Source: Woeseia sp037968755 (GTDB lineage: Bacteria; Pseudomonadota; Gammaproteobacteria; Steroidobacterales; Woeseiaceae). Taken from it: a stretch of 64,000 bases of DNA. The stretch spans positions 1 through 64,000 of the forward strand of contig JBBKWB010000024.1 in assembly GCA_037968755.1 (NCBI GenBank), written 5' to 3'. The stretch's first letter is position 1. The number at the start of each line of letters is the position of its first letter. Positions 45,353-55,900 of this stretch are shown here, one piece after another. The notes under the pieces were generated by a model, which searched no databases, was not told the DNA's origin, and worked only from the letters and a program-made list of their open reading frames with translations. The position numbers and the translations under genes are program-made.

Positions 45353-46594
45353 TTAGCGTTGCGCGGCGATCTGCTTTGGCTTTACCTCGCTGGCGTCATT
45401 ACCCCAGGCACTGCGTATGTAGGTCAGTAGCGCCGCCGCGTTCTCATCGCTAAGTTTCTGACCGAAGGCCTCCATCCTGTCCCAATGGCGATTCTCCTCC
45501 CATTCCGTGGATGGAGAGGTCGCGGGATACTCGGCACCGTGGAGGGTAATGTTGATAAGCGCTTCCGGTTCCGCCGCAAGTGTCACAGGGCTGCCCTTGA
45601 GAGGCGGACCAGTGTCTCTCGAGCCCAGGCCTGTTGGCAGGTGACAGGTGCCGCAGTGGATATCGTATTGCAGCTCGCCGACACGCAGGGTCTTTGCATC
45701 GGCATCAGACTCGTCACCGCGTTCCACTGCGGGAAGACCCAACAGATAAACGGCCATCGCACGCGTGTCCGCTTCCGTCAGATACCGCGTGCTGTTCATG
45801 ATGACCTTGTTCATCGGTCCGAACACGCCGGCGCGAGGACTGTAGCCGAACTTCAGATAATCGCTCAGCTCATCCACGGACCAGTGTTTCAATCCCGTGT
45901 CGGCCGACGTCAGGTTCGGGGCTGACCAGTCGATCAGCCGGTTATCGCTCCGACTGACGTGGTCTTTATAGATTCCACCGCTGTACGCGAGATCCTCGTC
46001 TTCCGCGCCGAACGTGCGCCGGGGCGTGTGGCAGGCGCTGCAGTGAGCAACCGCCTCAACCAGGTAGGCGCCACGATTCCACTCCGTCGATTTGCTGGTG
46101 TCCGGTTCGAAACGCTCCGCATCGAAGTACCGCCACTTCCAGGGCGCGAGCGCCCAGCGCTGGCTGTAAGGAAACCTCATGTCGTTGTCCGGCGCCGATG
46201 CATTCACCGGTGGGATACTCATTATGTAGGCATACAGCGCAGCGACATCTCCGTCACCCATGCCGGTGAATGCGGTGTAGGGAAAGGCTGGATAGTAATG
46301 CCCCCCTTCAGGCCGCTTACCTTTTCTCAAGGCTTGCTCGAAGTCGTCCTTCGACCAGCCGCCGATGCCCGTTCTGGTGTCCGGCGTAATGTTGGTCGAG
46401 TAAATCGTCCCGTAATCGGTCGTGAAAGCCAAACCGCCGGCGAAGGCCTGGCCGCCTGCTTTCGTATGGCAGGTTTGGCAATTTGCCGCAGTAGCCAAAT
46501 ACCTGCCCCGCTCGACCAGGGCGTCCTCAGCGCCGATCGCGTCCAGTGAGAAAAGGAACGCAAGGGACCAGAACAGTTTTACGGCAGACCTCAT
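45353..46594 (-). CDS. Three-haem cytochrome c (alcohol dehydrogenase cytochrome subunit type)
   Basis: A 413-residue exported cytochrome with a signal peptide and three CxxCH haem sites: Cys39-Cys42 (CQTCH), Cys185-Cys188 (CSACH) and Cys314-Cys317 (CGTCH). This three-haem layout and motifs such as YSTNITPD, FEQALRKG and YLKFGYSP match the cytochrome c subunit of membrane-bound quinone-linked alcohol or gluconate dehydrogenases. No dehydrogenase subunit of that kind is encoded nearby, so it probably carries electrons for the DUF1552/DUF1592 proteins. It is 13 bases from the HiPIP gene. Confidence 0.93.
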   Translation of the reverse strand: MRSAVKLFWSLAFLFSLDAIGAEDALVERGRYLATAANCQTCHTKAGGQAFAGGLAFTTDYGTIYSTNITPDTRTGIGGWSKDDFEQALRKGKRPEGGHYYPAFPYTAFTGMGDGDVAALYAYIMSIPPVNASAPDNDMRFPYSQRWALAPWKWRYFDAERFEPDTSKSTEWNRGAYLVEAVAHCSACHTPRRTFGAEDEDLAYSGGIYKDHVSRSDNRLIDWSAPNLTSADTGLKHWSVDELSDYLKFGYSPRAGVFGPMNKVIMNSTRYLTEADTRAMAVYLLGLPAVERGDESDADAKTLRVGELQYDIHCGTCHLPTGLGSRDTGPPLKGSPVTLAAEPEALINITLHGAEYPATSPSTEWEENRHWDRMEAFGQKLSDENAAALLTYIRSAWGNDASEVKPKQIAAQR

Positions 46595-46607
46595 CGACTC
46601 TCACGCA

Positions 46608-46964
46608 TCAGTCGCCGCTCGCGCCCCAGGAGTTGCACCGGCCCATGGCATTGACCTGCGCACCACCCAGCAAGTCGCAGGTACCGCAATCTCCGGCGCC
46701 CCCCTTGAAGTAGGCACAGCCCGCGCAGTTTTGCGCCGGGTCAGACGATGTCGGCGTATAACCCAGTGACGAGCGCATGCTGGCTTCCGACGCACTCATG
46801 GTTTCGGGGTCAGAACAAACGGTCTGGGCCGCCTTTTCTCCTTCACTCCCACACGATGACAGGCCAAAGGTCAGCGCGCCCCCGAGCGAGACCTGAATGC
46901 CGCGTTTTATGACGCTGCGGCGAGTCAGTTTAGTGTTCATCGTATCGGTTCGATCGTGTTTCAT
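46608..46964 (-). CDS. High-potential iron-sulfur protein (HiPIP), Tat-exported
   Basis: A 118-residue precursor. The N-terminus has a twin-arginine signal (LTRRSVIKRG) and a hydrophobic stretch ending at SSCGS. The mature part has the four-Cys pattern NCAGCAYF, DCGTCDL and a last Cys in GRCNSW, as expected for a [4Fe-4S] HiPIP. Such proteins are soluble periplasmic one-electron carriers. The frame start overlaps the upstream gene stop by four bases; an internal ATG at 46940 is a possible start but has no ribosome site. A HiPIP next to a cytochrome c suggests a dedicated periplasmic electron path. Confidence 0.88.
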   Translation of the reverse strand: MKHDRTDTMNTKLTRRSVIKRGIQVSLGGALTFGLSSCGSEGEKAAQTVCSDPETMSASEASMRSSLGYTPTSSDPAQNCAGCAYFKGGAGDCGTCDLLGGAQVNAMGRCNSWGASGD

Positions 46965-48094
46965 TTGCGCGACTCTGCGCGAGCGGCGATAGCCTGGTAC
47001 GACACTTCCGGATGCATAACGGCAACTCGCGTCATCTTGACTTTGATGGCGGAGGATATAGCCGTGTTAACGCCGGTTTCCGGGTCAGGATAACCGTCGG
47101 CAAAATTCCGTAGCGCATGGTATTGCGACAAGGACGACAGCTGGCCATAGCTTTGGTGGTGCGTGGACCAGGTGGTGTTCAACTGATGGTTGAAAGCTTC
47201 GACGTCCGTGTAGCCAGCAAGCATGCCTTCGGCGCTCTCAGTATCGAGGTCGAGTTGCAGACGCAGACCGCGAAATACCTGGTAGCCGCTGGTATCGAAG
47301 GTGCTCGACCATGGAATCTTGATGGTATCGATTGGTTCTGTCACCAGCGTCCCGTCGACAATCTTGCCGGTCGTCAGCGCCATGTATTGCCGACCCCAAC
47401 GCGCGTCCACCCGCTGCGTTGCACCGGCAATAAATGCTTCGCCACTGGCATCTGTAAGCAGGTCATCCATGCCGCGATAGATACTCACAACCACGTCATC
47501 GTCATTGGCCAGATCATCGACCTGGCTCAGCTCGACGAGCCAACGATTGTCGTTGTACTGCTGCGCGAACTTGTTCTCAAAGTGCCGGATGATTCCTCCG
47601 GCACGGTAGTGGGCGATACAACCGATTACCCGGTAAAGCTGGTTATCAATACCACTTGTCTCGCCGTCCTCGGACTGGAAATCGTTGTCGTCGGCAACAC
47701 CGTCGAGGTCAAGACCAACAGACTTGTTTCCCTGTGCCGCATAGAAGGGAAACAAGTCCTCTTCAACGATGGTCGGGTGCCATTGCCGACCCTCGCGCAG
47801 CAACCGGGTCTCGACGACCGTGCGCTCGACACCGTCCTCAACAGGGAACTGTTTACTGTACTGCTCGCGCGGACCCAGATTGAATCCCTGCGGACACTCG
47901 GCAGCACCGTCTTCGGTCTCGAAGATGGCCCAGTGACGGTCCGTCAATACGTAGCCAATCCGGCCGTCTGCGGGTGCTTCGGCGCCAACCGCCGTGCCCG
48001 CAAGTCCGGATAACGCCAGTACTGCGCCGGCCAGAGCAAAGAAAAACGGCGTTTGTCGCCACTTGGTAGCGGATGCTATTGCTGTGTCTTGCAT
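46961..48094 (-). CDS. Unrecognised exported protein
   Basis: A 377-residue protein with a signal peptide (ALAGAVLALSGLAGTAVGA). I do not recognise a family. It is rich in Asp and aromatic residues, with IGYVLTDRHWAIFETEDG near the mature N-terminus, a DLDGVADDNDF acidic loop that could bind calcium, and two conserved-looking Cys (one in AECPQGF, one in VIGCIAHY). AGGAGG precedes the ATG. It lies between the PF03640-repeat gene and HiPIP and is coupled to the latter by a four-base overlap, so it probably belongs to the same periplasmic system, perhaps as a substrate-binding or structural subunit. Confidence 0.75.
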   Translation of the reverse strand: MQDTAIASATKWRQTPFFFALAGAVLALSGLAGTAVGAEAPADGRIGYVLTDRHWAIFETEDGAAECPQGFNLGPREQYSKQFPVEDGVERTVVETRLLREGRQWHPTIVEEDLFPFYAAQGNKSVGLDLDGVADDNDFQSEDGETSGIDNQLYRVIGCIAHYRAGGIIRHFENKFAQQYNDNRWLVELSQVDDLANDDDVVVSIYRGMDDLLTDASGEAFIAGATQRVDARWGRQYMALTTGKIVDGTLVTEPIDTIKIPWSSTFDTSGYQVFRGLRLQLDLDTESAEGMLAGYTDVEAFNHQLNTTWSTHHQSYGQLSSLSQYHALRNFADGYPDPETGVNTAISSAIKVKMTRVAVMHPEVSYQAIAARAESRK

Positions 48095-48131
48095 GCTTCA
48101 CCTCCTGGTTCAGTCAATGTGGCTTACGCCG

Positions 48132-49553
48132 TCATCGGCTGAACATGTTGTTCCGAAAATCGTCTCGAAGCCAGAACGCCTTGAAACCGTTGCGACGGCC
48201 ATTGAACTCGCCATAGGAATCAGCGTTCGCGTCCCCGGGCATTTCGTCCTCACCGTAAGTGTAGACCGGGCGGCCGCGATGGGCCCAGACCGCGACTGCT
48301 GCAGCGTCGCCCTGTTCAGCACGGCGGCCGGTCATGGGGTCGATAGACATGACGCTCCATAAATGGCTCACGCTCTGTGCACCTTCTGACGCGGCAACGT
48401 ATTGGAAAGTTTGCAGGCAACGCTCCGGATCACCCGCGCCACAGAGGGCCATGCGGTACTCCTGGGGGCTGTCCGGGTGGTCACAGGCAAGCTGATCCAT
48501 CGCATCATCGGCGCAACTGTAGGTATAAATTGTCTTACCGTTTGCGTCCGCCAGAACCTGACCGATGCGCGAATCCTGCACAGTGAACTCCGCCGGTGGC
48601 GGCAAAGCGCGTTGCGTATAGACGTTGCTCCATCCCTCGATGTCGCTGCCACGAAGGCTGCGAGCACGAGGATCGGGCGCATAGGTATAAATCGGCTGGC
48701 CGCGATAGGTCCACTGGTTCTTGCCCGGGGAGCGCTCGATGACAGACCATCCGGCCTGCGGCGATGCCGTTGCCGGTGCCTGGGCAGGCACCCAGGTTAC
48801 CGCGCATTCGTCGTAGCAATTCGATTGGTTCGGCTCATCGCCATCCCAGACATAGAGCGAGTCGCCGTCGTCATCGATCAGCAGCCGACCGGTCGTCGTC
48901 TGCACGACCTGAAACCCGGGCGGAATCGCGGACCGGGGACCGACAGGCACCCTCACCACCGGCGCATCGCCGCGGATTTCGAGTATGAGCCCGCCGAGCA
49001 CATCGCCCTGCTCCTGATCCAGCGCGGATCGGTAGAGTGGAAAGCCATCGTGGGACCACTGCAGGCTGCCGTCTTCACGTTCGATGAGATCCCACTTTCC
49101 AACCGGCTCGGCATCCGCGGCAGCGAGCACCGGCGGCCAGGCATCCGTACAACTCGGCCGGCGGTCCAGATCGGGGAGAATCAGGCCGGGAGGATAGGGA
49201 CTCATCAGGCCGGCAGACGTCCGCAGCACGGTGTCGGTACAGTTGGACTTTCCCCCATCTTTCCGGTCGCCGGTGCCACCGTTGCGCAAATCCCTCTGCG
49301 GCCACTTGTAGAGTGTCCGCCCCTCGGAATCAGCGAATAACGGACCATCGAGCTCCGTGGAAACGACCTGGAAGCCAGGCGGCATGGGCTCTTCGAAATA
49401 GTTTTCCCATACGGCCCCGCTCTCCGGCTGCCAGAACAACTGGGAAGCCAGCCCGTCCTGAGCGACAGCCGTGGCCGACACGTTCATTAGCATGACGGTC
49501 GCAACAAGCCCCAGTGCTGGAACCTGGTTTATCCGGTTAATCCTTCGCCTCAT
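48132..49553 (-). CDS. Exported protein with three PF03640-type repeats
   Basis: A 473-residue exported protein with a basic, hydrophobic signal peptide. It carries three copies of the COG4315/PF03640 secreted repeat. Each begins with a short PPGFQVV-like or PPAEFTV strand, then a DxxGxTLYxW or IYTY strand, a Cys-bounded loop (for example CTDAWPP and CYDECAVTW), then GxWxVIER...GxxQWxxxGxPxY. The third copy is the most diverged. The start is ATG 49553 or a GTG at 49565. The repeat has no known activity; here it may bind cofactors or redox partners, since all neighbours are redox proteins. Confidence 0.83.
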   Translation of the reverse strand: MRRRINRINQVPALGLVATVMLMNVSATAVAQDGLASQLFWQPESGAVWENYFEEPMPPGFQVVSTELDGPLFADSEGRTLYKWPQRDLRNGGTGDRKDGGKSNCTDTVLRTSAGLMSPYPPGLILPDLDRRPSCTDAWPPVLAAADAEPVGKWDLIEREDGSLQWSHDGFPLYRSALDQEQGDVLGGLILEIRGDAPVVRVPVGPRSAIPPGFQVVQTTTGRLLIDDDGDSLYVWDGDEPNQSNCYDECAVTWVPAQAPATASPQAGWSVIERSPGKNQWTYRGQPIYTYAPDPRARSLRGSDIEGWSNVYTQRALPPPAEFTVQDSRIGQVLADANGKTIYTYSCADDAMDQLACDHPDSPQEYRMALCGAGDPERCLQTFQYVAASEGAQSVSHLWSVMSIDPMTGRRAEQGDAAAVAVWAHRGRPVYTYGEDEMPGDANADSYGEFNGRRNGFKAFWLRDDFRNNMFSR

Positions 49554-49644
49554 AGTCGATGACACTCTCTACCCAAAGTAATCCGAAGGCTCCACCCCGG
49601 GCAGTCGTAGCCCGTCAGGAGCCGTGCAGGCACAGCGACGTCGG

Positions 49645-50982
49645 TCAGACGAGTATTTCGCTGACCACGTCAGAAGCCTTATTGCCGAGGGTGCCCCAGC
49701 TCGGCTTGTCGATGCCCATTGCACGCAGCGCCGTATAACCGACCCGGGTGCCGGCCGTATCGTTAAGGTCAAGATGCAGACCCGTCTTCAGCTTGCCGCC
49801 AGCGCGGCCGGCCGTGAACACCGGCATGCTGTCCAGGGTGTGCGTGCGTGCATAGCCGTGATCGGTGGTGCCGTAGATGAGCACGTTATCCAGCAGCGTG
49901 CCGTCACCTTCCTTGATACTCGCGAAGGCCTCCACGTACTCGGCCCATGACTCCATGGCTCGCCGCAGGAACCAGGAATGGGTCGGCTGATAGCCAAGCT
50001 CCGGGTCCACCGGCTCTTCGTGGGTCGTGGTGTGGTGCGGCTTCGGATAGCCCGGCTTGATAATCGGTGAAGCAGCCAGTGCGTAAGCCATATTGAAGAC
50101 GCGCGTCTGGTCGCAAGCGACGGCCATGACCATGAGGTCGGTCATCATCCGGTGCCTGATCGCAACGGATTCCGCCTCCTTGTCCATCGGCACATCAGCG
50201 GGCTCCGCGCCTGGCGGCCTGCAGCTCGCGATCGGCTCGGGCTTGATTAGCCGTTGCTCGAACTGGCGTTCCAGCTGGCGCAACCCGGTAAAGTACTGAT
50301 CGAGACGAGCCCGGTCGTCCATGCCAAGAGACTTCGCCAGCTTTTGCGAGTCCTCCATCACGCCCGACAGCACGCTCTTTCGAACCATGACCCGTGGGTC
50401 CGGCGTGAACGTCTCCGCATTCGGGTCATTGAACGCCGGACCGAACAGCCGCGTGTAGAAATTCAGCGGCGACCATTCCGGCGGATTCGGTGTGGTGGCG
50501 TTCTGGTAGCTATAGGTACTGTCGAGGTCACCGCCGGCTGTTGCCGTCAACGAGCGGAAGCGGGTCGTGCCGCCGATCTCGTTCGCTATCGTGACATCGA
50601 TAGTCTCTCCGGGGATGTCGTTGGTATTTTTGGGCGACGTGCCAGTCCTCGAGATCACCCAGCCGGTGTAGTGGCAAAGGTTGGAGTTGGTGTCGGTGAA
50701 CGCCCGCGTGTTGGTGATCAGGTTGATGTGATCACGAACGTTTTTCCACGACGCAATTTCCGGCGGCAGGTCGTAGCCCGGACCGTACTTCTTGGGAACG
50801 AACACCTTCGGGTTCATTCCCAGGCCGTAGCCCCAGGTACCAAACCGGATCGGCATGGCCTGATTCGATGCCAGCGCGGTTCCGTTGCCGTTCAGAAAAG
50901 CATCCAGGAACGGCAGCGCAACTGTTACCGCCGATCCGTTCAGCAAGCCTTTTAGTACTCGACGTCTCGTGTATTTCTTCAC
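49645..50982 (-). CDS. DUF1552 protein, Tat-exported
   Basis: A 445-residue protein matching DUF1552, best known from planctomycetes and myxobacteria. A twin-arginine signal (YTRRRVLKGLL) leads to ALPFLDAFLNG, the usual start of the family; PIRFGTWGYGLGMNP, NLCHYTGW and RVFNMAYALAASP follow. The C-terminal part (LIYGTTDHGYART) resembles sulfatase/DUF1501-like folds. Function unknown. The start is GTG with a strong GGAGG site. It lies after the DUF1592-type gene, its usual genomic partner. Tat export implies it folds in the cytoplasm, possibly with a cofactor, before reaching the periplasm. Confidence 0.9.
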   Translation of the reverse strand: MKKYTRRRVLKGLLNGSAVTVALPFLDAFLNGNGTALASNQAMPIRFGTWGYGLGMNPKVFVPKKYGPGYDLPPEIASWKNVRDHINLITNTRAFTDTNSNLCHYTGWVISRTGTSPKNTNDIPGETIDVTIANEIGGTTRFRSLTATAGGDLDSTYSYQNATTPNPPEWSPLNFYTRLFGPAFNDPNAETFTPDPRVMVRKSVLSGVMEDSQKLAKSLGMDDRARLDQYFTGLRQLERQFEQRLIKPEPIASCRPPGAEPADVPMDKEAESVAIRHRMMTDLMVMAVACDQTRVFNMAYALAASPIIKPGYPKPHHTTTHEEPVDPELGYQPTHSWFLRRAMESWAEYVEAFASIKEGDGTLLDNVLIYGTTDHGYARTHTLDSMPVFTAGRAGGKLKTGLHLDLNDTAGTRVGYTALRAMGIDKPSWGTLGNKASDVVSEILV

Positions 50983-51163
50983 GACCGTCCTCCATTGTAT
51001 CCAGGTACATTGATCCCGATCGCTGCCAGCACCGGCCTAACCGTGCGGCATGAACGCCGGGTTCGTACGAAAAGCCCGCGCAGGCTAACCAACTCGCCCC
51101 GCGTATGCCCCTGCAACTGCCAGAGGGTATTTAGCGTCCTAGCACTCATTGTCTGGCTCCCGG

Positions 51164-52855
51164 TCAATTTCTTGCAAGCTGCGGCAACACATCATCTTGC
51201 TGCTCCAGACTGTCCTGTGCAACCTGACTCTCGTCGTTCGCAGTCAGATGAACGCGGGAGAAGGCGTTGCTGGTCGCGATGGTCCGCAGCAACTCAGGCA
51301 CTCGATAACCGTCTTCAGAAAATGCCTTAATGAGGAAATCCAGTAGCTGGCGATCCTCCATCGGCCCGCCCGAGCCGTAGCTGTACAGCCGGTCTGCGAA
51401 GCAGGTCGGCAAGGCCTCGTTGTCGCGAACCGCACTGTAGAGTCCACGAACTTCCTGAAAATCCACGCCGTCAAGCTGGCCGCTCGCGTCGATCTCTACG
51501 CCGTTTTCCATTTTCCGATAACGGCCGGAGCCGTCAAAGTTTTCAAGGGCGAGACCGGGTGGGTCCATGATTCTGTGGCAACCGGCGCAGGACGGGTTTT
51601 CTACGTGTACGGCTACGCGTTCCCGTTGCGTCGGATAGCCTTTCGCGGGATTGATCACTTCCGAAAAATCCACACCCGGCGGCGGTGCGGGGACTTCCTG
51701 ACAAAAGAAGACCTCGCGCAAACCGATGCCACGCAATGTCGGTGAACTCCGTCCGGGATGCGAATGCTGCGCGAGAAAACTGATCTGCGACAGCAGGCCG
51801 ACGCGCGGACTGTCCTCCGGAAACGTGTAGGACGACCACCCGGGCGCGGCTGCGACATCATAAAGCGGTGCCAGTGCCGGGGTAATGAAGGTCGTGCGAC
51901 TGGTGAACAAGTCGCGGTAATCGTTCTCATGCTCGATCAGGAAATCCACCATCGTACGCAAGGTCTGCTCGCGTGCCGCTGCCGCGGTCACTGATGTGAA
52001 CTGCGGGTAAATGGTCGGGTCCTTGGACAAGGAGCCACCCTGAAACTGAAGCATGTCGGCAAAGAAGGCCCGCATGCCGTCTTCGAGACGCGAACTCTCA
52101 AGGAGTCTTTCGACAGCCTGTGTGCGACCTTCATGGGTGTCGAGCTTACCGGTCTCGGCCATCATCAGTAACTCGTCGTCAGGGCTGGCGTTCCAGAGAA
52201 AATAACTCAGCCTCGCCGCGAAGGAGTGTGCGTCTAAACGCATCTTGCCCGAGTTTTCTGGGTCCGGCTCGGCACGTTCCACGACGAAGAGCACCTCGGG
52301 ATTGATAAGCATGCCCTCTAGCGCCATGGCGACACCTTCGTAGAAATCCTCCAGCTTGTCCGCCGCGGTCCCTGCGTTCTCGACATAGCGTGCCAGTTCT
52401 TCGTCGCTCAGGGCACGCCGGTAAATCAGGCGCCCCACCTTCGACAGGAATGCCGACGCGCAGGCGGCATCGGCGCTCTCCATCGACTCGGGTTTGCAGG
52501 GCAGAAGGTAATCCCGGTGGTTGTCATCCACCACCTGCTCAGCCACGCCGGTGGCGGCGCGCTGGAACTGCTCGACCTGTGTTTCGCTGAGGCCAGCATT
52601 GGCCGCCCCATTGGCGATCAGGCCTTCCCGACGCTGTGCCGGTGCGAACTGCACCCGCACGTCAACACTCGGACCAAAAATATACGAAAGGGAATTCGTG
52701 TACTGCTCGGTGGTGACCAGACGGGCCCGCAACGGCGACCCCGCCGTATCCGGTTCCGCCGGATTGCCCGTTCCGCCGGAGCAACCGCCGATGACGGCAA
52801 GAGCCAGAAGGCTCGCGGCAAACCAGAGACCGATACGTGCTATTTTTTGATGCAT
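51164..52855 (-). CDS. DUF1592/DUF1588/DUF1585-type haem lipoprotein
   Basis: A 563-residue protein with a lipoprotein signal ending VIGGC (Cys25), so it is membrane-anchored. The domain order is that of planctomycete-type proteins: DUF1587/DUF1595-like region (about 40-200), DUF1592 with SFAARLSYFLWNASPDDELL, DUF1588 with the CxxCH haem site CAGCHRIMDPPGLALENF, and a C-terminal DUF1585 with LADFLI-type motifs. One covalent haem is therefore expected. The activity of the family is unknown. It directly precedes the DUF1552 gene, the standard pairing. It follows the TonB receptor across a strong hairpin. Confidence 0.9.
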   Translation of the reverse strand: MHQKIARIGLWFAASLLALAVIGGCSGGTGNPAEPDTAGSPLRARLVTTEQYTNSLSYIFGPSVDVRVQFAPAQRREGLIANGAANAGLSETQVEQFQRAATGVAEQVVDDNHRDYLLPCKPESMESADAACASAFLSKVGRLIYRRALSDEELARYVENAGTAADKLEDFYEGVAMALEGMLINPEVLFVVERAEPDPENSGKMRLDAHSFAARLSYFLWNASPDDELLMMAETGKLDTHEGRTQAVERLLESSRLEDGMRAFFADMLQFQGGSLSKDPTIYPQFTSVTAAAAREQTLRTMVDFLIEHENDYRDLFTSRTTFITPALAPLYDVAAAPGWSSYTFPEDSPRVGLLSQISFLAQHSHPGRSSPTLRGIGLREVFFCQEVPAPPPGVDFSEVINPAKGYPTQRERVAVHVENPSCAGCHRIMDPPGLALENFDGSGRYRKMENGVEIDASGQLDGVDFQEVRGLYSAVRDNEALPTCFADRLYSYGSGGPMEDRQLLDFLIKAFSEDGYRVPELLRTIATSNAFSRVHLTANDESQVAQDSLEQQDDVLPQLARN

Positions 52856-52882
52856 TGCAATACTCTGCTTCTTGAACGGTTT

Positions 52883-52910
52883 CCGCGGCGGCGATTAATC
52901 GCCGCCGCGG
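52883..52910. terminator. Perfect GC-rich hairpin between receptor and lipoprotein genes
   Basis: Thirteen-base perfect arms (52883-52895 and 52898-52910, CCGCGGCGGCGAT and its complement) with a two-base loop, about 20 bases beyond the TonB receptor stop. No T-run follows. It probably attenuates read-through or stabilises the receptor message. Confidence 0.65.
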
Positions 52911-52931
52911 ACACTCGGATAGTGCGACGGC

Positions 52932-55900
52932 CTAAAATTCGCCGCTAATGCTCAATGCGAAACGCCGTCCGATTACGTCCAGTGGACTGAACGGCAACGT
53001 CGACGTACCACCGAGGGTCTGAGCCCGGCGTTCCGCACTGTCGCGATTGTCGAACACGTTATCGATAACCAGGCGCACTCCCATGGACTCTGTGAGTTTG
53101 TAGGTCACCGTCGCATTGTTGATCCAGGTCGAGTCGGCACCGTTCTGGCCGGGCGAGAATCGTTCCGCCGGCGCCTGGGCGTCAGCTTGGAAGGAACCGA
53201 TGAAGCGCGCCTGCCACATTGCACCGATACGATCCCGGGTCCAGCGCAGATTCAACTGGGAGCGCCACTTCTCGAAGCCACGTTCGCCTTCCAGTAATTC
53301 CGTGCTGTCGCCGGTCACGTTACGTTCGTGCCGTGCGACATGGAACATGCTACCGAAGATCTCGATATCGCCGGGCACCATGCCAGCAACCCTCGTTTCG
53401 GCCAGATCGTAGTTGAAGTTTACGATCATGCCCGCAAAGTCACGCGATGCGGCGTTGAGGAAACCCGTTTGTGGGGCGACAACCTGGAAATCAAAATCAC
53501 GCTCGAACAGGGTGCACTGGTCCAGGTCCGGAAAATTCACGCTGTCATAGCAAGAGTTCATGATCTGCGTTGCCGACAGTCGTGCAATTTCGTTCTTGAT
53601 TGAGATATCGGTCCAGTCGGCTGATACCGTCAGGCCGGGAACGAATTCCGGGGAGAAGACGATACCGGCTGTCCAGCTCTCCGCTTCCTCGCTCTTGAGG
53701 TTCTGGTTACCGCCGGTGAACTGCGGGAAAGTACGGTTAGCCGCCAGCGAGACAAAGCCTGCCAACTGGAAATTCGGATCGAGCGAGCCATTCGCCTGCC
53801 GTGTCTGAACTTCAGCCGCACAGTTCGCCTGGCGGACAGCCGGATTCGGCCCTGCCGTGCTGAACTCATCATCACAGGGGTCTTCGGCGAACGCATTGAA
53901 CTCCGATCGTGGCAGGAACAGTTCCTGCACCGACGGCGCTCGAATCGACGTTGTGACGTTACCGCGCAGGGTCAGTGAGTCTTCCAGGCCAAGAAAGTCT
54001 GGCCGCAACCGCCCGCCAACTGTCCAGGTCGTATCCTTGCCGGCCAGCGAGTTGTCCACCCAGCGGATAGCCGCCTCCAACTGGAAAGAGGATATGAGCG
54101 GCACGTCAAAGCGACTACCTTTTTCGATCAGGGGCACCAGGGTCTCGGCGTAGAATTCATCGGTGTCGTAGCCACCGGACACCGACTGGACCGGCGTGAG
54201 CGGGTCGAAGCCTACAGTGCTGGCCCGGTCAGCCAGGAACTCGGAACCCTCTTGCCGACGAATGTAACCACCGGCGAACGCCAGGGGGCCGGCCGGCAGG
54301 TCGATCAGGTCACCAGCGACGTTTAACTCGAAAGTTTCCTGCGTGATGGTGGTTGACTGGTAGTCCTGCTGCAGCAGGTAAGCGTGCTGCGCGGCGGTAA
54401 GATTTTGAATCCCGATCGGATTGAACGGTATGCAACCTGCGATATCCGTCGAAGGCGGCTCCTGGAACGTGGGCGGGAATGTACCTGGGGGCGTCTCGAT
54501 TTGCGAACGGCAAACAATATCGCCGGTCGCCGGATCACGAATCGAATCAATCGCCAGGGCAAGGCGCTTGCCGTTGATATCCGTTTGGCGAACGGTAGCG
54601 TTGGTTTGGCCAAAGTTCAAAGACGTATCCCAAGTCCACTCACGGTCAAGGAGTGGGAACGTGCCTTCGAGACCGACCACGAATCGGTAAACGTTCTGCT
54701 CACGAAAGTCCGAGGAATTGGCGCCGATATCGATATTGGACCGGCTTATCCCGACGTACTGATCATCAGCCAGGTTCGGATCGTATACGCCGTTTAGTAC
54801 GAGTACGTCACGGAACTCTTGCGTGATGTGCGGGTTCTCGGCGATGTTGAGCTGTGCCACACCACCTACACCCGGACCGAAAACAACCGTACCGAAGCTT
54901 GCGTCGGGACTATTATCGGCAGATTCCGTGCGCGCGAAGAGTACTTCAGAATACAAATTGACGCCGTCCAAAACCTCCCTGTGACCAGTCGCATTAATAA
55001 TGTAACGATCCAGCGGGGCGATCAGGTTGTTTGTCTCACCCAATCCGACGAACAACGGATTGTTGATTGCATCCTGACCCACGCTAAAGAATGCGCCGCG
55101 CGGCGTACCCAGGTTGGCTTGCTCCCAGGTGATCAGGCTACCGTCGGCACCAAACATGAGTGAATTGCCTTGCGCATCGCGAAGCGAATTGTCACCGTTT
55201 GGCCAGACGAGACCCAAACTTGCCAATGGCATGCCCGAGGTTGGCACCTGCCAGACACCAAAAGCGTCATCACAAATGATGGTATCCGGAATACCGTCGT
55301 CGGGCACGAGCAAAGGCAGACCTCTGGCCGACAGACCGCCCGCAGCGTTTTCGCAGTGGGCCGTGCCCCTGCCGGCAAGGTCATTGTCCGTAACCAGCGT
55401 CGCGTCGGTACGAGCGAACTCCAGCCCCAGCATCACGTTGCCCTTACCGTCGGCGCTGTTCGCACCCCACAAGCCACGGAGCCGGGTGCTTCCGGCGTCA
55501 CCGCGCTGATCCATGTTCGTCTGTACGTCGAAGGCGAATCCCTCGAAGTCTTTCTTGTATATAAGGTTGACTGCACCGGCGATGGCGTCTGTGCCATAGA
55601 TAGGTGCACCGCCGACGAAAATAGTTTCCACCCGATCAATCATGATCGTCGGAATCATATTCAGATCGACCTGCAGCCCGGACCCGGGAGCAGCGACTCC
55701 ACCCAGTCCCGGCGTAGCCTGGGAAACGACCCGTCGGCCATTGAGCAACGTCAGCGTGCGCTGCGTGCCGAGACCAAAGGCATTCGCGAAATTTTGTCCG
55801 ATGGACTGCGAGTCCTGGCGGCCCGAATTACTGAGGGGCAAACCGAAGGCTGGCACTTCGTTGATTGCGTCTGCCACGTTCGTGTAACCGCGATTGTCGA

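Noticed and set aside
47117..49340. 298- and 312-codon plus-strand frames antisense to the exported-protein genes
   Set aside because: Shadows of the real minus-strand genes; low-complexity composition and no domains.
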